Part shown: positions 9,821 to 21,289 of the stretch, piece by piece
How positions within the stretch are numbered: position 1 is the stretch's first letter
Layout: every line of letters starts with the position of its first letter
Assembly (NCBI RefSeq): GCF_019393635.1
Contig: NC_057864.1
Location: 84,270,882 to 84,334,881, forward strand
Length of the DNA: 64,000 nucleotides
Direction of reading: 5' to 3'
Source: Dromiciops gliroides
Lineage: Eukaryota; Chordata; Mammalia; Microbiotheria; Microbiotheriidae
Position numbers and translations under genes: made by a program
The notes under the pieces: model-generated
Seen by the model: the letters and a program-made list of their open reading frames with translations, nothing else
Database searches by the model: none
What the model was told of the DNA's origin: nothing

Positions 9821-10543
9821 CCATTCTCCTGAGAACTGTGTGTTCCCACACAAAAGGGTAGTGTGTGTCCTAAAGTGTGAGCGTGGAGGTGGGGGGAAGT
9901 ATATTACATAACTACTATTTTTATAATACATTCTCAGTAAATGCCCCTTTTAAAAAGCTAATATAATCCTACTAGTTAATTAATATCAAGGGATATAGTA
10001 CACAAAGACACTTGAGCAAGAGTTTTAAAAAGGACAAACTATAGGCTACTTCTAGAACCCTCAGGGGAGAATTAATATCACCATCCCCAGGGAACACAAC
10101 CTGCTAGGAAAATGACATTTGGATGAGTGGCAAACTAATATAAAAATTTTGTTTTTTGCCATGGTGGGTATAAAACAACTATTAGATAGACAAAACTAAA
10201 AATTCCTTGAATTTGAATTTATTTAATTTAGTTGCTAACATATAAATATTTACTTATAATTTATCCTTAAAAAGTTGTCTGTCTCCTATGAAAAGTATTT
10301 TGCTTTATTTTATTTTTACTGTCTTTAAAGAGAATTTCTGCCTGAAGTGGAGGGAACCAAATTACATAACATGTTTTGATGTAAGATTTTTTTTTCAACA
10401 GTAACTATTCCAATGGATAATTAAACACTAATTCTGTCTAGGGTCAACATATAACCAGTTTATTTCACAGAATCTCTAATTATAAGCAGATTATTCATCT
10501 CAATTCAAATAACCTTTATTCTTGATCATCATTTAAGAGCAAA

Positions 10544-10545
<2 letters not shown>
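9821..10545. other. AT-rich stretch, nothing recognised
   Basis: No gene or repeat is recognised between the SINE cluster and the TA microsatellite. Confidence 0.4.

Positions 10546-10584
<39 letters not shown>
10546..10584. repeat. (TA)n microsatellite
   Basis: Pure AT alternation of about 36 bases, ending in ACACAAACATG. Confidence 0.95.
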
Positions 10585-10587
<3 letters not shown>

Positions 10588-10703
10588 AACATGTGCATAC
10601 ATAATCTTTTTTAAATTGAATCATTATGAGTGAATATCTAAAGTAATTTGCTTAGTTGATTCTACTTGCTTATGTAAAACAATACTTGTGCAGATACCTT
10701 GTT

Positions 10704-10853
10704 TGCTTGTTTTTTTGCAGGGCCATAAGGGTTAAGTGATTTGCCTAGGGTCACATAGCTAGTAAGTATCAAATGTCTGAGGCCAGATTTGAACTCAGGT
10801 CCTCCTGAATCCAGGGCCAGAGCTTTACCTACTGAGCTGCCTAGCTGCCCCCT
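10704..10853 (-). mobile_element. tRNA-derived SINE with 13-bp target duplication
   Basis: Complete antisense SINE. CAGATACCTTGTT at 10691-10703 is repeated at 10855-10867. The A-box and B-box complements are intact in outline. Confidence 0.92.
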
Positions 10854-10867
10854 ACAGATACCTTGTT

Positions 10868-11600
10868 AACAGTAATACAATCAGCAATTTACAGCTATAC
10901 CTGGATGGTGAAAAATTAAGTAAAGAGTTTGGAATTCAAGACAGTTAATATAAAGAAAAATAAAACATTCCTCTCAAATACAAGGGTTTATTATTTATTC
11001 ATTGAACCTTTAAAATATTAATTTGACTATCTGTGAAATGGGCTTACAAGTAAAATTACTAATTACTTACATGATTGGTGTGAGGAAAATATTTTCAGTT
11101 GTGAAACACTGCATAAACTTGTTTCCATTGCTATCATTCATATATTATGAAAAGGAATTGCTCAAATCTTTTCCTTAAACTATCAATATGAATAAATCTA
11201 CCAAATGAAAAACCTGTACAAGAAGTTTCATGGCTGTAACTGTCTTATATAATTTGGGCACTGCTTGGAGGCCAATATGGATTCATTGTAAAATAGGAGA
11301 TTCTAAAAGATATTGCTATGATTTAAAATATTATACATGGAATAAACAAAAGAACCTTCAATGTTCTTCCAAATGGATAGTTGAGGCAATTATCTGGAAA
11401 ATTTAGTTAAAAAAAAAAAGTTTATTCCCAGAAATACCTGGGAAAAAAAAAGGATTAAAAAAACTCTTGAGATGAGATAATGAGATATTCCATTTAAAAT
11501 AGCTCTAAGCAGTACAAAATTAAAAAAAAAAAAACCTGCCAAAACAAAACAAGGAACTATGTGAATAAAACTATTTAAAAAGTTTTTTTATGCAAATAAA
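10868..11600. other. AT-rich stretch, possibly old L1
   Basis: I cannot assign this segment. From about 11230 the A-rich text could be a more decayed continuation of the L1 that is clear from about 11630. No gene is seen. Confidence 0.35.
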
Positions 11601-12236
11601 ATCAGATTTAAATAATTGAAGAGATGTTAGTTGTTTTTGGGTAAGCAGGGCCAATATAATAACATCGACCACTTTACCTAAACAAATTTAAATGCTCAAT
11701 GCATCCCAATTAAACTATTAAATATAAAATATTTTCCTGAATTAGAAAAAAATAACAAAATTCATTTTGAAAATCAAAAATCAAGAATATCAAAAGAATT
11801 TTAAAAAATGAAAAGGAAGGAGGTTTAGCAGTAGACATACAATGTACAGCAGTAAATAAATATAGTAAAATTGTACCTGAAAATTGTAAAGATTTAAGCT
11901 TTCATAATAAGAATACATTAGTTGGTGAAAATTGTTGGGAAAAGCAGAAAGCTATCCGACAGAAATTGGGAATAGACCAATATCTTACACCATTTACCAA
12001 GAAAAGATCAAAATGGATACATGACATGGATATAAAGAGAGACATTACAAGTTTATTTGAAGAACATGGGACATATAACCTATCAGACTTACGGATAGGA
12101 AACAATTTATGAATAAACAAGAGAGAGCAGAGTGAGGTATAAAATGGGTAATTTAGATTATATTAAATTCAAAAGAGTTTGTTTAAATAAAACAAGTGTA
12201 GCCAAGATCAGAAGGAAAGAAGAAAATATATTTCCA

Positions 12237-12330
12237 ATACATATATGTGTGTATACATATATGTGTATATCTGTATGCATAGATATATCTACATATATAT
12301 GTAGATATCTACATATATATTTGTATATAA
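12237..12330. repeat. TATATG/TAGATA low-complexity tract inside L1
   Basis: Imperfect ATATGTGTATAC and AGATATCTACAT units. It separates two blocks of L1 ORF2. Confidence 0.85.
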
Positions 12331-12409
12331 ACTTTATCAAATATATCAAAATATGAGTCATTCTCCAATTGATAAATGGTCAAAGGATATGAACAGGTAG
12401 TTTTTCCAA

Positions 12410-12620
12410 AAAAGAAATCAAAGCACTTTGCAGTCAGAGAAATTCAAATTAAAACAACCTTGAGATATAATTTTATCCATTTAAGATTGACTGAAGTGAT
12501 CGAAGGGGAAACTGACAAATGTTGGAAGGGATATGGAAAAATTGGGAAACTAATTCACTGTTGTTAGAAGTTTGACCTGATCCAACCATTTTGGAGAACA
12601 ACCTGGAATTATGCCCAAAG
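12410..12620 (+). repeat. Left arm of inverted duplication
   Basis: This 211-base L1 segment is the reverse complement of 12927-13158 with about four substitutions. The other arm has 21 extra bases next to a repeated CACTG. The arms are far more alike than either is to recognisable L1 family sequence. Confidence 0.9.
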
Positions 12621-12926
12621 GTTAATTAAACTACCTGTATCCATCTGTTTTCCAAGACTTTGGGAAAAAGGGAAAGAAATAATAATTTCTAAGATAGTTA
12701 TAGCAGCTCTCTTTTGTGGTGGCAAAGACCTGGAGACTACAAGGATGCTTGTCAATTGGGAATGGCTAAACAAGTTGTAGCATATGATCATGATGTGCTA
12801 TAAGAAATGATAAGTTCAATGATCTTAGGAAAAACATGGATAGACTTGTACAAAATAACTAAGAGCAAAATGAGCAGAAACAAGAGAATGTTGTATACAA
12901 CAATATCAAAATTGTTTTAAGAACAA

Positions 12927-13158
12927 CTTTGGGCATAATTCCAGGTTGTTCTCCATAATGGTTGGATGAGGTCAAACTTCTAACAACAGTGAACTTTACT
13001 ATTTAAACAGTGAATTAGTTTCCCAATTTTTCCATATCCCTTCCAACATTTGTCAGTTTCCCCTTTGATCACTTCAGTCAATCTTAAATGGATAAAATTA
13101 TATCTCAAGGTTGTTTTAATTTGAATTTCTCTAACTGCAAAGTGCTTTGATTTCTTTT
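12927..13158 (-). repeat. Right arm of inverted duplication
   Basis: An inverted copy of 12410-12620 placed 306 bases downstream, where L1 plus-strand sequence ends. A 12-base direct repeat, TATCTCAAGGTT, lies inside the arm (13101) and just beyond it (13161). Confidence 0.9.
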
Positions 13159-13374
13159 GATATCTCAAGGTTATTTAAAAGGAATAGCAAATTTTCAATA
13201 ATAGATTTTCAATTTCATGTGTAATCATCTTTTTTTTTATTCTACTGTTATGGGATTGCTTATTTTATTCCATAAATTAAAAATAAAATACAGAAAAATA
13301 ATGAAAAAAAATGAGGCACATTAATCATTTTGGTTTGCTTTTAATAAAATTTTATTAACTTTCAATACTGAAAC

Positions 13375-13480
13375 ACACAGAATAATGGAATTAGGATTAG
13401 GAAGGACTATAGAAACCAGATAGACAAGCCCTATTATTGGACAAATGAGGAAACTTGACCTTATGGCAGTTAGCTCTTCT
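13375..13480. repeat. Old interspersed repeat fragment (MIR/CR1-like)
   Basis: 'ggaaggactatagaaaccag' followed by 'ggacaaatgaggaaacttga' gives the same order as at 2375 and 3560. The family is uncertain. Confidence 0.35.
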
Positions 13481-13553
13481 GTACAAAATCATATAGGTTG
13501 GAATAGTGAGAAGCAGGATTTAAATCTAGATTACAAGATATCTAAGGGCAGAG

Positions 13554-13655
13554 ACTTTTTGTTGTTGCTGCTACTATTTTTGCTGTTATTTTTCTTATTG
13601 GTGGTGATGGTGGTTTTTGGTGGCTGTTGTAGATGATGATGATGATGACAAGGAC
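13554..13655. repeat. Trinucleotide-rich low-complexity tract
   Basis: TTG, GCT, GGT and GAT units in succession, ending in a short (GAT)n run. Confidence 0.75.
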
Positions 13656-13664
13656 AATGACATC

Positions 13665-13757
13665 GATGGTGGTATTTTTCCTTTCTTTGTATCCTCAGTG
13701 CGTAATGCCTGGTGCACAGTAGGCACTTAATAAATGTACTTTGAATTTGACTCCAGA
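13665..13757 (+). repeat. L2 3' end
   Basis: 'ctttgtatcctcagtgcgta', 'tgcctggtgcacagtaggca' and 'cttaataaatgta' are the L2 terminal motifs in order. Confidence 0.8.
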
Positions 13758-14890
13758 GCCAGTGCACTCACTGCACTAGGTTAGATCTCCTACTAAAGAT
13801 AAAATCATATTTGTTCTAGTAATCAACTTGTTTCCTTCTCAAATTCTTAATAAATTAAAAGTATTATATTTTTTCCTTGGTAATCTATAGAGAAAATATG
13901 GGAGAAATATGGGAATGACAATTAGGCACATGGACTTAGACTAAATAAAAGAGGGAAAGAATGGGCTAGCAACCAATCTAGAAATCTTCATCAATATTTG
14001 TCTTTCATAAATATATACATACTATTTAAACTATTTTGTAAAAAATGAAGTGATCACTTAAAGTTTCCTTGGAATAAATTATAACTTTAAATCCAATGTT
14101 TTGAAAAGAATATTCTGATATTTGTTGTCATTGAAAAGACAGTAATTCTGTGCATTTTTTTTCTTTTAAAAGTAACAGATCTACCTAGGTGGGATGGAAA
14201 GCTCCTAAGAACAAAACTTTGAGAAGCCAAAGAGAAATAGCTTCAACAACAACAACAAAAAAAAGCTCTCCTAAAAAAAAGCTCATATGAGTTCATAGTG
14301 AATTAGCTAATCAAACAATTTAGGTTTCAAAAGTATTTGTAGAGAAGATGTAAACAAGTGTAGGTAACAGATGATGAATTTTTAAAAATGGCTACACCCA
14401 GTAAGAATAATTTGAAGAATGCTAAACTCAGGTGGATTTAAGTCTGTGGAAGAAATATAAGAACAATGAAAGGAGTTACTTTTCTTTTTAACTGAATTTG
14501 GAAAAAAAAGAGGAGGGTCAAGGAATATGTCATATGACCAGCTTAGTGGGGATAGGACAATGATTACTTATAATAGGGAGAATCTGGAGCTCTTTCTTAC
14601 ATTGCTTCATTTTATCTACCAAGAATAATCTTTTTTGGATAAATGAATAACCAAAACTTTATGATGAAGAGTAGATTTCTAAGGTAAGTAGTAACACAGT
14701 ATCCAGTTGTGTTTCCAGGAGGCCTAGATGTAATTTTTCCTCAAAGCACTGAAATAAAAGCGGAAATGTGATTACTGAGTAATTGTAAGTGATCTTTGAA
14801 TAAAAATATGTAGAATAAAAGATGTCCCAAAGGAGTAGGGAAGGGCAAGTTGTGTCCTTATTTGGAAACGTCAAGAGAAAGGTGTATGAA
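13758..14890. other. AT-rich stretch, nothing recognised
   Basis: There is no recognised element or gene. Short A-runs and an (AAC)n patch near 14242 are present. Confidence 0.4.
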
Positions 14891-14894
14891 AAGC

Positions 14895-14942
14895 AATGTC
14901 AATCAACATCCATTTATTAAGCACCTAGTATTTGTCTGGCAC
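14895..14942 (-). repeat. L2 3' end, antisense, cut by microsatellite
   Basis: 'caacatccatttattaagca' and 'cctagtatttgtctggcac' are the reverse complement of the L2 terminus. The match stops at the GGAA tract. Confidence 0.6.
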
Positions 14943-14943
14943 A

Positions 14944-14990
14944 AGAAGGAAGGAAGGAACGAACGAAGGAAGGGAAGGAAGGAGGAAAAA
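14944..14990. repeat. Imperfect (GGAA)n
   Basis: Purine-only GAAGGAAGGAAGG units with AACG interruptions. Confidence 0.85.
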
Positions 14991-14999
14991 AGAGAAAAA

Positions 15000-15115
15000 T
15001 AGTATGCTTCTGTTTGCATTCAGACAATGTCAATTCTTTCTCTGGATGTGGGAAGCATGTTTCATCATGAGTCCTTTGGTATTATCTTGGATCATTGTAT
15101 TAGTGAGAGTATCTA
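15000..15115 (-). repeat. L1 3' UTR fragment, antisense
   Basis: 'ctttctctggatgtgggaag', 'tcatcatgagtcctttgg' and 'atcttggatcattgtatt' match the antisense L1 3' region at 25983-26045. Confidence 0.6.
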
Positions 15116-15179
15116 GTGACTTAATTTTCTATGTACATATTTTTTCACTGAAATGCATAAAGTATCCTCTAGAAAAGGG

Positions 15180-15275
15180 GATGTCGTAACTGTTCTTTGT
15201 CCTTGTATCTGACTTATCTATTGTCATATAGTTGGTGATTAATAAATTATTCTTGAAATCAATTGAATTTAATTG
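15180..15275 (+). repeat. L2 3' end
   Basis: 'ttctttgtccttgtatctga' and 'gttggtgattaataaattat', ending TTGAAATCAATTGAAT, fit a diverged L2 terminus. Confidence 0.55.
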
Positions 15276-15294
15276 AACCAAAGGTTATAGGGGA

Positions 15295-15680
15295 ACAGGG
15301 GTGGATATGCCTTCTGTCTTCAAGGATTTGAAGTTTATCACATGGTTTAGATTTGATTCATACTCCACCCAAGAAAGAATGACTAGGGAAACTGTGTGGA
15401 ACTTGCAAAGAGACAGATTTCAGCTTGATATGAAGAAACATTTCCTAAGAGGTAGAACTAGTCAAAAAACATAAGGAGGTAGTGAGTGTCATTTCAGGAA
15501 GAGATCAAGCAAACTGTGGATGACCATTTCTCAGAAAAACTTATAGAGGAGATTCACTTTTACCTGGAAGAGATGGTCTCAAATATCCTATGCAACTCTG
15601 AAGTTGTGGGTCTAGGAAGGCATATTCATCCTTTTATCTACAGAAGAAGGCAAAGGGAAATTCCCTTTCTATAGAGGATT
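15295..15680 (+). repeat. CR1/L3 LINE 3' part
   Basis: 'cttcaaggatttgaagttta', 'tttcagcttgatatgaagaa', 'acatttcctaagaggtagaa' and 'gtggatgaccatttctcag' occur in the order of the CR1/L3 3' non-coding region. A second copy is at 20440-20905. A 62-codon frame at 15486-15674 lies inside and is not a gene. Confidence 0.6.
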
Positions 15681-16560
15681 TAGGAACTGTATTTATAGCA
15701 TACCATTCATTAAAAATATTGTGTACAGTACATGGCAATTTTCAATATAACATAGTAAGCAAAAGACCCCATGCTGGTACAATAGCACCCATGAAAATTG
15801 AATACGTGAATTAAAGATGATTCAAGGTCTTAAAACCTTAAGCTTAGTTCTTATTTAACAAACAAAGCAATGCTAGGTCAAACCCTCAATTTAGATTCTG
15901 CTTTATCAGTGTACATTTTATCACTGCATGGGAGAATCTACAATGGATTTACTCCTAAAATACAAGACTTCATTTATTTGGAGAGGAAATTCTAACACTA
16001 ATTCTCTACTCCACTCCCTTCTATTGGATGGGACCTTGATTTTTAAAATATTCCCCACTCACATGGATAAGGACATTATAGTAGTCTCAAAGGTTCTGAG
16101 GTCTCACTCATCTTTGCATCGTGTCTGGTTTACAAAGTTAGTTGCTGAGTACTGAACAATTCTATATACAATTAAGGATATGAATAAGTCACGGAGATAA
16201 TCAGTTCCCACATCCCAGGCTTTAAGGTGTAATTTTCACATTGTAGTGAGGATTAATTCATGCCTTTTTAAAATTCCTTTGAAAATGAAAGCACCATGCA
16301 AATTATAAATCTTAGCATCTCGTATAATGCAATAAAGCAAGATTAAGTTTCAATTATAATAATACATGATCTATTACTTTATACACTAAGTATGTTTCAT
16401 TAATCAAATACTTTGTATTAAAACAAATAGCAAAAATTTTCTGGTGCATTTACAGCTCTGAATGAGAGATATGCATTTGAGGTGAATGACATTTTAACAA
16501 CAATTGTTCTTGAATACCCATCCAATGCACTGCCCAATACTAACCAAATAGGAGACATGA
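15681..16560. other. AT-rich stretch, nothing recognised
   Basis: There is no recognised element. A 75-codon plus-strand frame at 15928-16155 has no family feature. Confidence 0.4.
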
Positions 16561-16590
16561 ATTAGCTTTTATGAAAGGGGTGTTTATTAA

Positions 16591-16707
16591 AGAAGGAAGG
16601 AAGGAAGGAAGGAAGGAAGGAAGGAAGGAAGGAAGGAAGGAAGGAAGGAAGGAAGGAAGGAAGGAAGGAAGGAAGGAAGGAAGGAAGGAAGGAAGGAAGG
16701 AAGGAAA
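16591..16707. repeat. (GGAA)n array, about 28 units
   Basis: Nearly perfect AAGG repeats over about 115 bases. All purines lie on one strand, with mirror symmetry. The poly-(PSFL) minus-strand frame is an artefact. Confidence 0.97.
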
Positions 16708-16835
16708 TATGCATTTATTGTCAGTCACTGCACTACACGAATTCAAATAAACAGAGATTCCCTATCCTCAGGGAACTTACCTTCCAAGGAAAGAAGATAA
16801 CACATAAAAGGAAACTGAAAAGCAAGGTAAGGGTA
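16708..16835 (-). repeat. L2 3' end, antisense
   Basis: 'atgcatttattgtcagtcac' and 'ccctatcctcagggaactta' followed by CCTTCC fit the antisense L2 3' end. The array at 16591 sits at its outer edge. Confidence 0.5.
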
Positions 16836-17201
16836 TGACTTTGAAGTTTGGAAAGTCAAGAGAAAGCAGAGCCATGAAGTGAACATATAAAAACTATAGC
16901 TCAAAATAATACCCCCCACCCCAAACAGAGGCATTATCTTTCTTTGTATAAAGTGACTAGGGAAAGTAGGGACAAACAGCACACATGGTAATTCATGCAA
17001 AGGTCAATTCCTGCTTACTGGAAGTCCTTCTCTCCCTGTATAAAGTTAAACTTATATTTAACTCTTCTATATCCACCAAGGTTCAGTGTCCTTGGAAAAG
17101 AATTAAATCCATTTGTTAGTGTGTATAATTTGTTGTTGGTATGACTTCTATCTCTCCGTTGGATACATTGCCTTCTATTGGTCCAGTGTGGGGTCCAAAA
17201 T

Positions 17202-17545
17202 TGTCTACTCTGCAAGAAAAACCACTAAGGCAGAGCTCCAAGCCAATAGCACTTTATTGCAGGTTCCATGACCCTCTCTAATGAAGTGGACTTCAGTTCT
17301 TCCTCACTGTGATGCTTCCTTTCCTGAGGACTTTGCTTTTGTAGGGTTTGATACACAAGCATGAAAAAGAGGAATGGTAAATGAAAAAAAAAATTTGATT
17401 GGTATACCCTGATTTTGACTCTCCAGGAGAGACAGAAATGATGTATCAGCATGGGTCTTCAGGTTGGGTAAGGCAAAGGTCATCTATGCTAAGAGGTCAT
17501 AAGATGGTCAAGGCAATAGTCACCTCTGGTGATTAAGTAGTCATA
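17202..17545 (-). mobile_element. Probable solo LTR, minus strand
   Basis: Read on the minus strand there is a TACAAAAG box near 17340. About 85 bases downstream comes CAATAAAGTGC, then a T-rich stretch ending GTAGACA near 17202, then TTTTGGACCCC like the start of a primer-binding site. The far boundary near 17545 is not sharp and no target duplication was found. Confidence 0.45.
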
Positions 17546-17559
17546 AAATCATCACCTGC

Positions 17560-18080
17560 TCATGTTGGAAAAAAGAGAGTAGTCCAAAGGTATGAAAACA
17601 AATTTGGGGACTTTCCATATTATACAAGTTTCCTACCCATGCTAGGGTTGAAGATGGAATTTGAGAAAAAGAGGATGAAGATATTTTTGTCAGAATTCTT
17701 GTGGTTGTGTAAATGAGCTTCATAACTGGTAAATAAATGGTGAACATTAGATTAAAGTTTGAGGCCTAAAAAGTAAAATAAAATAAAACTTTGAGGCCTA
17801 CTATAAAAGTTGACTATAAGAACCAATTTTACCTAATTCTCCTTATATGGTTTATATAAAATATGCATTAATACATGTTTATTCTTATTATTAGATGACT
17901 AAATAAATGTACATTACTAGATAAGTATAACACTAATAATTACAAATAATCATTCTCCCTTATGGAATCACCATGAACTGGAACGGAGTAGTGGTTCAAA
18001 TGAATCATTTTTCAAACCAGTCTATCTAATGATATAGTGAATCTATCAATAGTCATAGGAAAATATGTTCTATATGACTA
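17560..18080. other. AT-rich stretch, nothing recognised
   Basis: No gene or element is recognised. Confidence 0.4.
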
Positions 18081-18084
18081 TTGA

Positions 18085-18800
18085 TTAGAAAAATAAACAA
18101 GTACTATTTCACACCTAACAGATTGGCTAATGTGACCGAAAAGGGGGAAGGGAAGGTCAAATGATGGAGGGGATGTGGTATAATAGGTACACTAATGCAC
18201 TATTGGTGGAGTTACAAACTGTTCCTCCTTTTTTTTTTTTTGGGGGTGAGGCGATTGGGGTTAAGTGGCTTGCCCAGGGTCACATAGCTAGTGTCAAGTG
18301 TCTGAGGCTAGATTTGAACTCAGGTACTCCTGACTCGAGGGCTGGTGCTGTATCCACTGTGCCACCTAGCTGACCCCCCACTTATTCTTAAGAACAATTT
18401 ACAACTATGCCCAAAGGGCTATAAAACTGTGCATATCCTTTGATCCAGCAACACCACTATTATGTTTATATCCCAAAGAAAGAAAAGGAAAAGGAAAATA
18501 TTTATAGAAGTTCTTTTTTGTGGTGGCATAGAATTGAAAATTTAGGGGCTGTCTATCAATTGGGAAGTAGATGAACAAGTTGTAGTATATGATTATAAAG
18601 GTATACTATTGTGTTACAAGAAATGATGAACAGGATGATTTCATTAAAATGTGGGAAGATTTATACAAACTAATGCAAAGTGAAATGTTTAGAACCATAG
18701 GAACATGTACACAGTAACAGCAATACTGTAATTATTATCAACTATGAAAGATAGTTCATACTCCAATAAATCCAGTGAAACAATAAAATTCCAAAGGATT
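18085..18800 (+). mobile_element. L1 ORF2 end and 3' region, split by a SINE
   Basis: 'cacacctaacagattggcta' and 'ctattggtggagttacaaac' lie before the SINE. After it come 'caactatgcccaaagggcta', 'tgatccagcaacaccac', 'tgtggtggcatagaattg' and 'gatgaacaggatgatttc', all collinear with the better copy at 24460-25000. The frame is broken. Confidence 0.8.
18228..18378 (-). mobile_element. tRNA-derived SINE in L1
   Basis: Antisense SINE with poly(T) start and A-box complement at the right end. A short deletion at 'catagctagtgtcaag' removes the TAAG of AGCTAGTAAGTG. It splits the L1 fragment at 18085. Confidence 0.9.
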
Positions 18801-19077
18801 CATGATGAAAAATGCAATCTAAAACCAGAGAGAAAACTCATGAACTCAGTGCAAACTGAAGTACAATTAGAGTTCATAAGCATGGTTTGGTGTGTTATAC
18901 AAGCCATACAGAGTAGGAATGTTTCTCTTTAACCAAATACACATCATTTCCTGAATGCTCTTATCTGGTTTAAGCCAATGATCAAATTGGTTAAACACTT
19001 GTTCTCACCTAATTTATACTTTTGATTGATTGATTGAATCAAACAGACAAATTTTTTCAGAATAAAAGGCAATACTT

Positions 19078-19227
19078 TTTTTTTTTTTTTAAATGAGGCA
19101 ATTGGGGTTAAGTGACTTGCCCAGGGTCACACAGCTAGTAAGTGTTAAATGTCTGAGGCCGGATTTGAACTCAGGTACTCCTGACTCCAGGGCCAGTGCT
19201 CTATCCACTGGGCCACCTAGCTGCCCC
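19078..19227 (-). mobile_element. tRNA-derived SINE, 9-bp target duplication
   Basis: Complete antisense SINE. GCAATACTT at 19069-19077 is repeated at 19228-19236. Confidence 0.92.
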
Positions 19228-19239
19228 GCAATACTTATT

Positions 19240-20435
19240 TTTTAAAGACATAATATAGATTTCCACTCTACCTCTCAGAGGGAACTCACTTTGCAGAGAA
19301 GGAAATCTAACTGCCCTCTTCCCTATCAGCCTGAATCTAATAATTCTCCAGCTGTGTTTCAGTCAATTTATATGAAGCTCCCACTTTTTGCAGAATAGTC
19401 TAAGACAAATAGAAAAAAAAGGCATTTATTGACTTGAGATTTATACTCCACTTAGACCACTTAGACTCCACTTAGAAAATAGTCTTATAGTTTACAGGAC
19501 ATAACAGTACCAAATAAAAAAGAAACAGTGATAACAACAATAAAAGAATGAAAACTATCTAATAGAAGAAAGGATACTTGAAGCTACCAGGCACCAAAGA
19601 TGAATAGATTATTACCAAAAGAGATATAAATTTACCTCTAATTTTTCTCTCAACTGAGTAGAAAAGGGAAATATATTTGGTTGCATAGTTTTGTTTTTCT
19701 TGATGAGGGAGAAAGTACATATACCTTCTTCTTCAGGGATGCTATTTTTTCCAGAATTAAACAAGATAGAATGTCACCTTAGTACTTAAATAAAAGGGAT
19801 ATCAAGCAAAAATTTAAGTAATAATCTTACCAAAGATTTGAAATAGTGTTTGAGGAGATGATACTACTATTGACCATATAATATATACAGCATGCTATTA
19901 AATCATAATCTGATGTAGGTGTTTCTATAAGTGATCATGACAATATGGACTGGAGTCTTTATGTTCTGAAAATGCAACTTAAATCAAAGGGGCAGAGATT
20001 AGATTAATTCATAATTTATGTGTCTGTAATATTGTCTTTCACATATCAGATATTTCAAGACACAATTGTCTCATACAAAAGATAGTTGGCAGGCAGGTGT
20101 CATATAATAATCAAATCATCATTATATTAAATGACTTACTTCATGAGTATGGGCAGTATTTTTAAAAAAATTATTATAGAATCATTTAAGGAGCTTACAG
20201 TTTAATTCAAAAGAAGTCAGAACAACACCTATGCACAATTGCAAGAAAAAAGATATACATGGGAAGACATAGAAAAGTCCATGGATATGAATCCCATAAA
20301 AAAGAGGTAAGTTCTTAAGTGAGAGATGTGCTAGGAATGGACAAAGTTAGTTTGCATTTCTTAATTGACTACACTCCTTAAGCAACTCAATTTTGAAAAT
20401 TTTTCCACTGAAAATTCAGCTTCCACATCAAGGCT
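19240..20435. other. AT-rich stretch, nothing firm
   Basis: A possible antisense L2 scrap ('aaggagcttacagtttaatt') lies near 20189. Nothing else is recognised. Confidence 0.35.
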
Positions 20436-20439
20436 CCTC

Positions 20440-20905
20440 ATTTCAGAGAGGACATTGATGAATTTAAGGATGTCTGGAGAAAAGCAATGGAGAGATGGGA
20501 GGGGAGGAGAGACAATGTCACAACGCCATGAGAGGATTAGCTGAGAAAATGTAACCAGAATTTAAGAAGACCTGGCACAAAATAATTATCTTCAAGTATT
20601 TGAAGGAGATAATTAGATTGCAGAATCACAGAATTTTGTTTTGCTTCACCCCAGAGGGGGAAAAAAGTGCACTTGGCTGAAATTATAGAGTCATATTTCA
20701 ACTCAATGCAATGAAAAACCGACAGATAAAAAGGAATATTCAAAAGTGGAATGGACTTTCATGGAGGTAGCAGGTTTTGCACCACCAGATATCATTTAGA
20801 ACCTAGATAACTATATATCAGAGCTGTTATAATGGATACAGATTAGAATCCCATAATCCCTAAGGTCCTCTCCACATCTGAGATTCAGTATTCCTGTGTT
20901 TCAGC
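20440..20905 (+). repeat. CR1/L3 LINE 3' part
   Basis: 'cttcaagtatttgaaggaga', 'tttgcttcaccccagaggg', 'caaaagtggaatggactttc' and 'ggaggtagcaggttttgcac' are followed by the terminal 'taaggtcctctccacatctg' and 'agattcagtattcctgtg'. That is the CR1-type 3' end in order. Reading as the sense strand is inferred from that terminal block. Confidence 0.65.
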
Positions 20906-21126
20906 AAATGTGGTACCTTGGGTTCTGAAAGACAAGAAACTAAAAAAATTCCACAGAATCCTGGTAGTTACTCTGAGTACTTTGGGACTGATCTCAGGAT
21001 TTCAAAGATTTCTAGTTCAAGGTCTCCAGGATTACAAGGTCATCATAAATTAAAGAAAGGGGTTTTCATACAGGGGAGCAACAGCCTCTCATGTTGGTAT
21101 TCAATTCTAATTTAAGCTTTCACTTT

Positions 21127-21272
21127 TTTTTTTTTTTTAGTGAGGCAATTGGGGTTAAGTGACTTGCCCAGGGTCACACAGCTAGCAAGTGTCAAGTGTC
21201 TGAGGCCGGACCTGAACTCAGGTACTCCTGACTCCAGGGTCGGTGCTCTATCCACTGCCATCTAGCTGCCCC
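21127..21272 (-). mobile_element. tRNA-derived SINE with target duplication
   Basis: Antisense SINE flanked by AAGCTTTCACTTTT and AAACTTTCACTTTT. The A-box complement has lost a few bases (CACTGCCATCTAG). Confidence 0.9.
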
Positions 21273-21289
21273 AAACTTTCACTTTTAGT

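Larger units (their letters stand above)
11601..12926 (+). mobile_element. L1 ORF2 C-terminal part and 3' region, decayed
   Basis: Landmarks of L1 ORF2 run in order. 'cccaattaaactattaaata' near 11705 is followed by 'aatggatacatgacatgg' near 12010 and 'attagattatattaaattca' near 12152. Then come the block around 12360-12600 (frame with KHFAVREIQIKTTLRYN), 'tggagaacaacctggaatta' near 12591 and 'tgtggtggcaaagacctgga' near 12715. A TATATG microsatellite interrupts it. The frame is broken many times. The part at 12410-12620 is duplicated in inverted form at 12927-13158. Confidence 0.8.

Noticed and set aside
12410-13158. Twin-priming (5' inversion) of one L1 insertion
   Set aside because: Twin priming joins two different parts of one L1 in opposite orientation; here the same 211 bases occur twice with about 98% identity.
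16540-16746. 68-codon frame with (PSFL)n repeats
   Set aside because: It is the translated complement of the (GGAA)n array.
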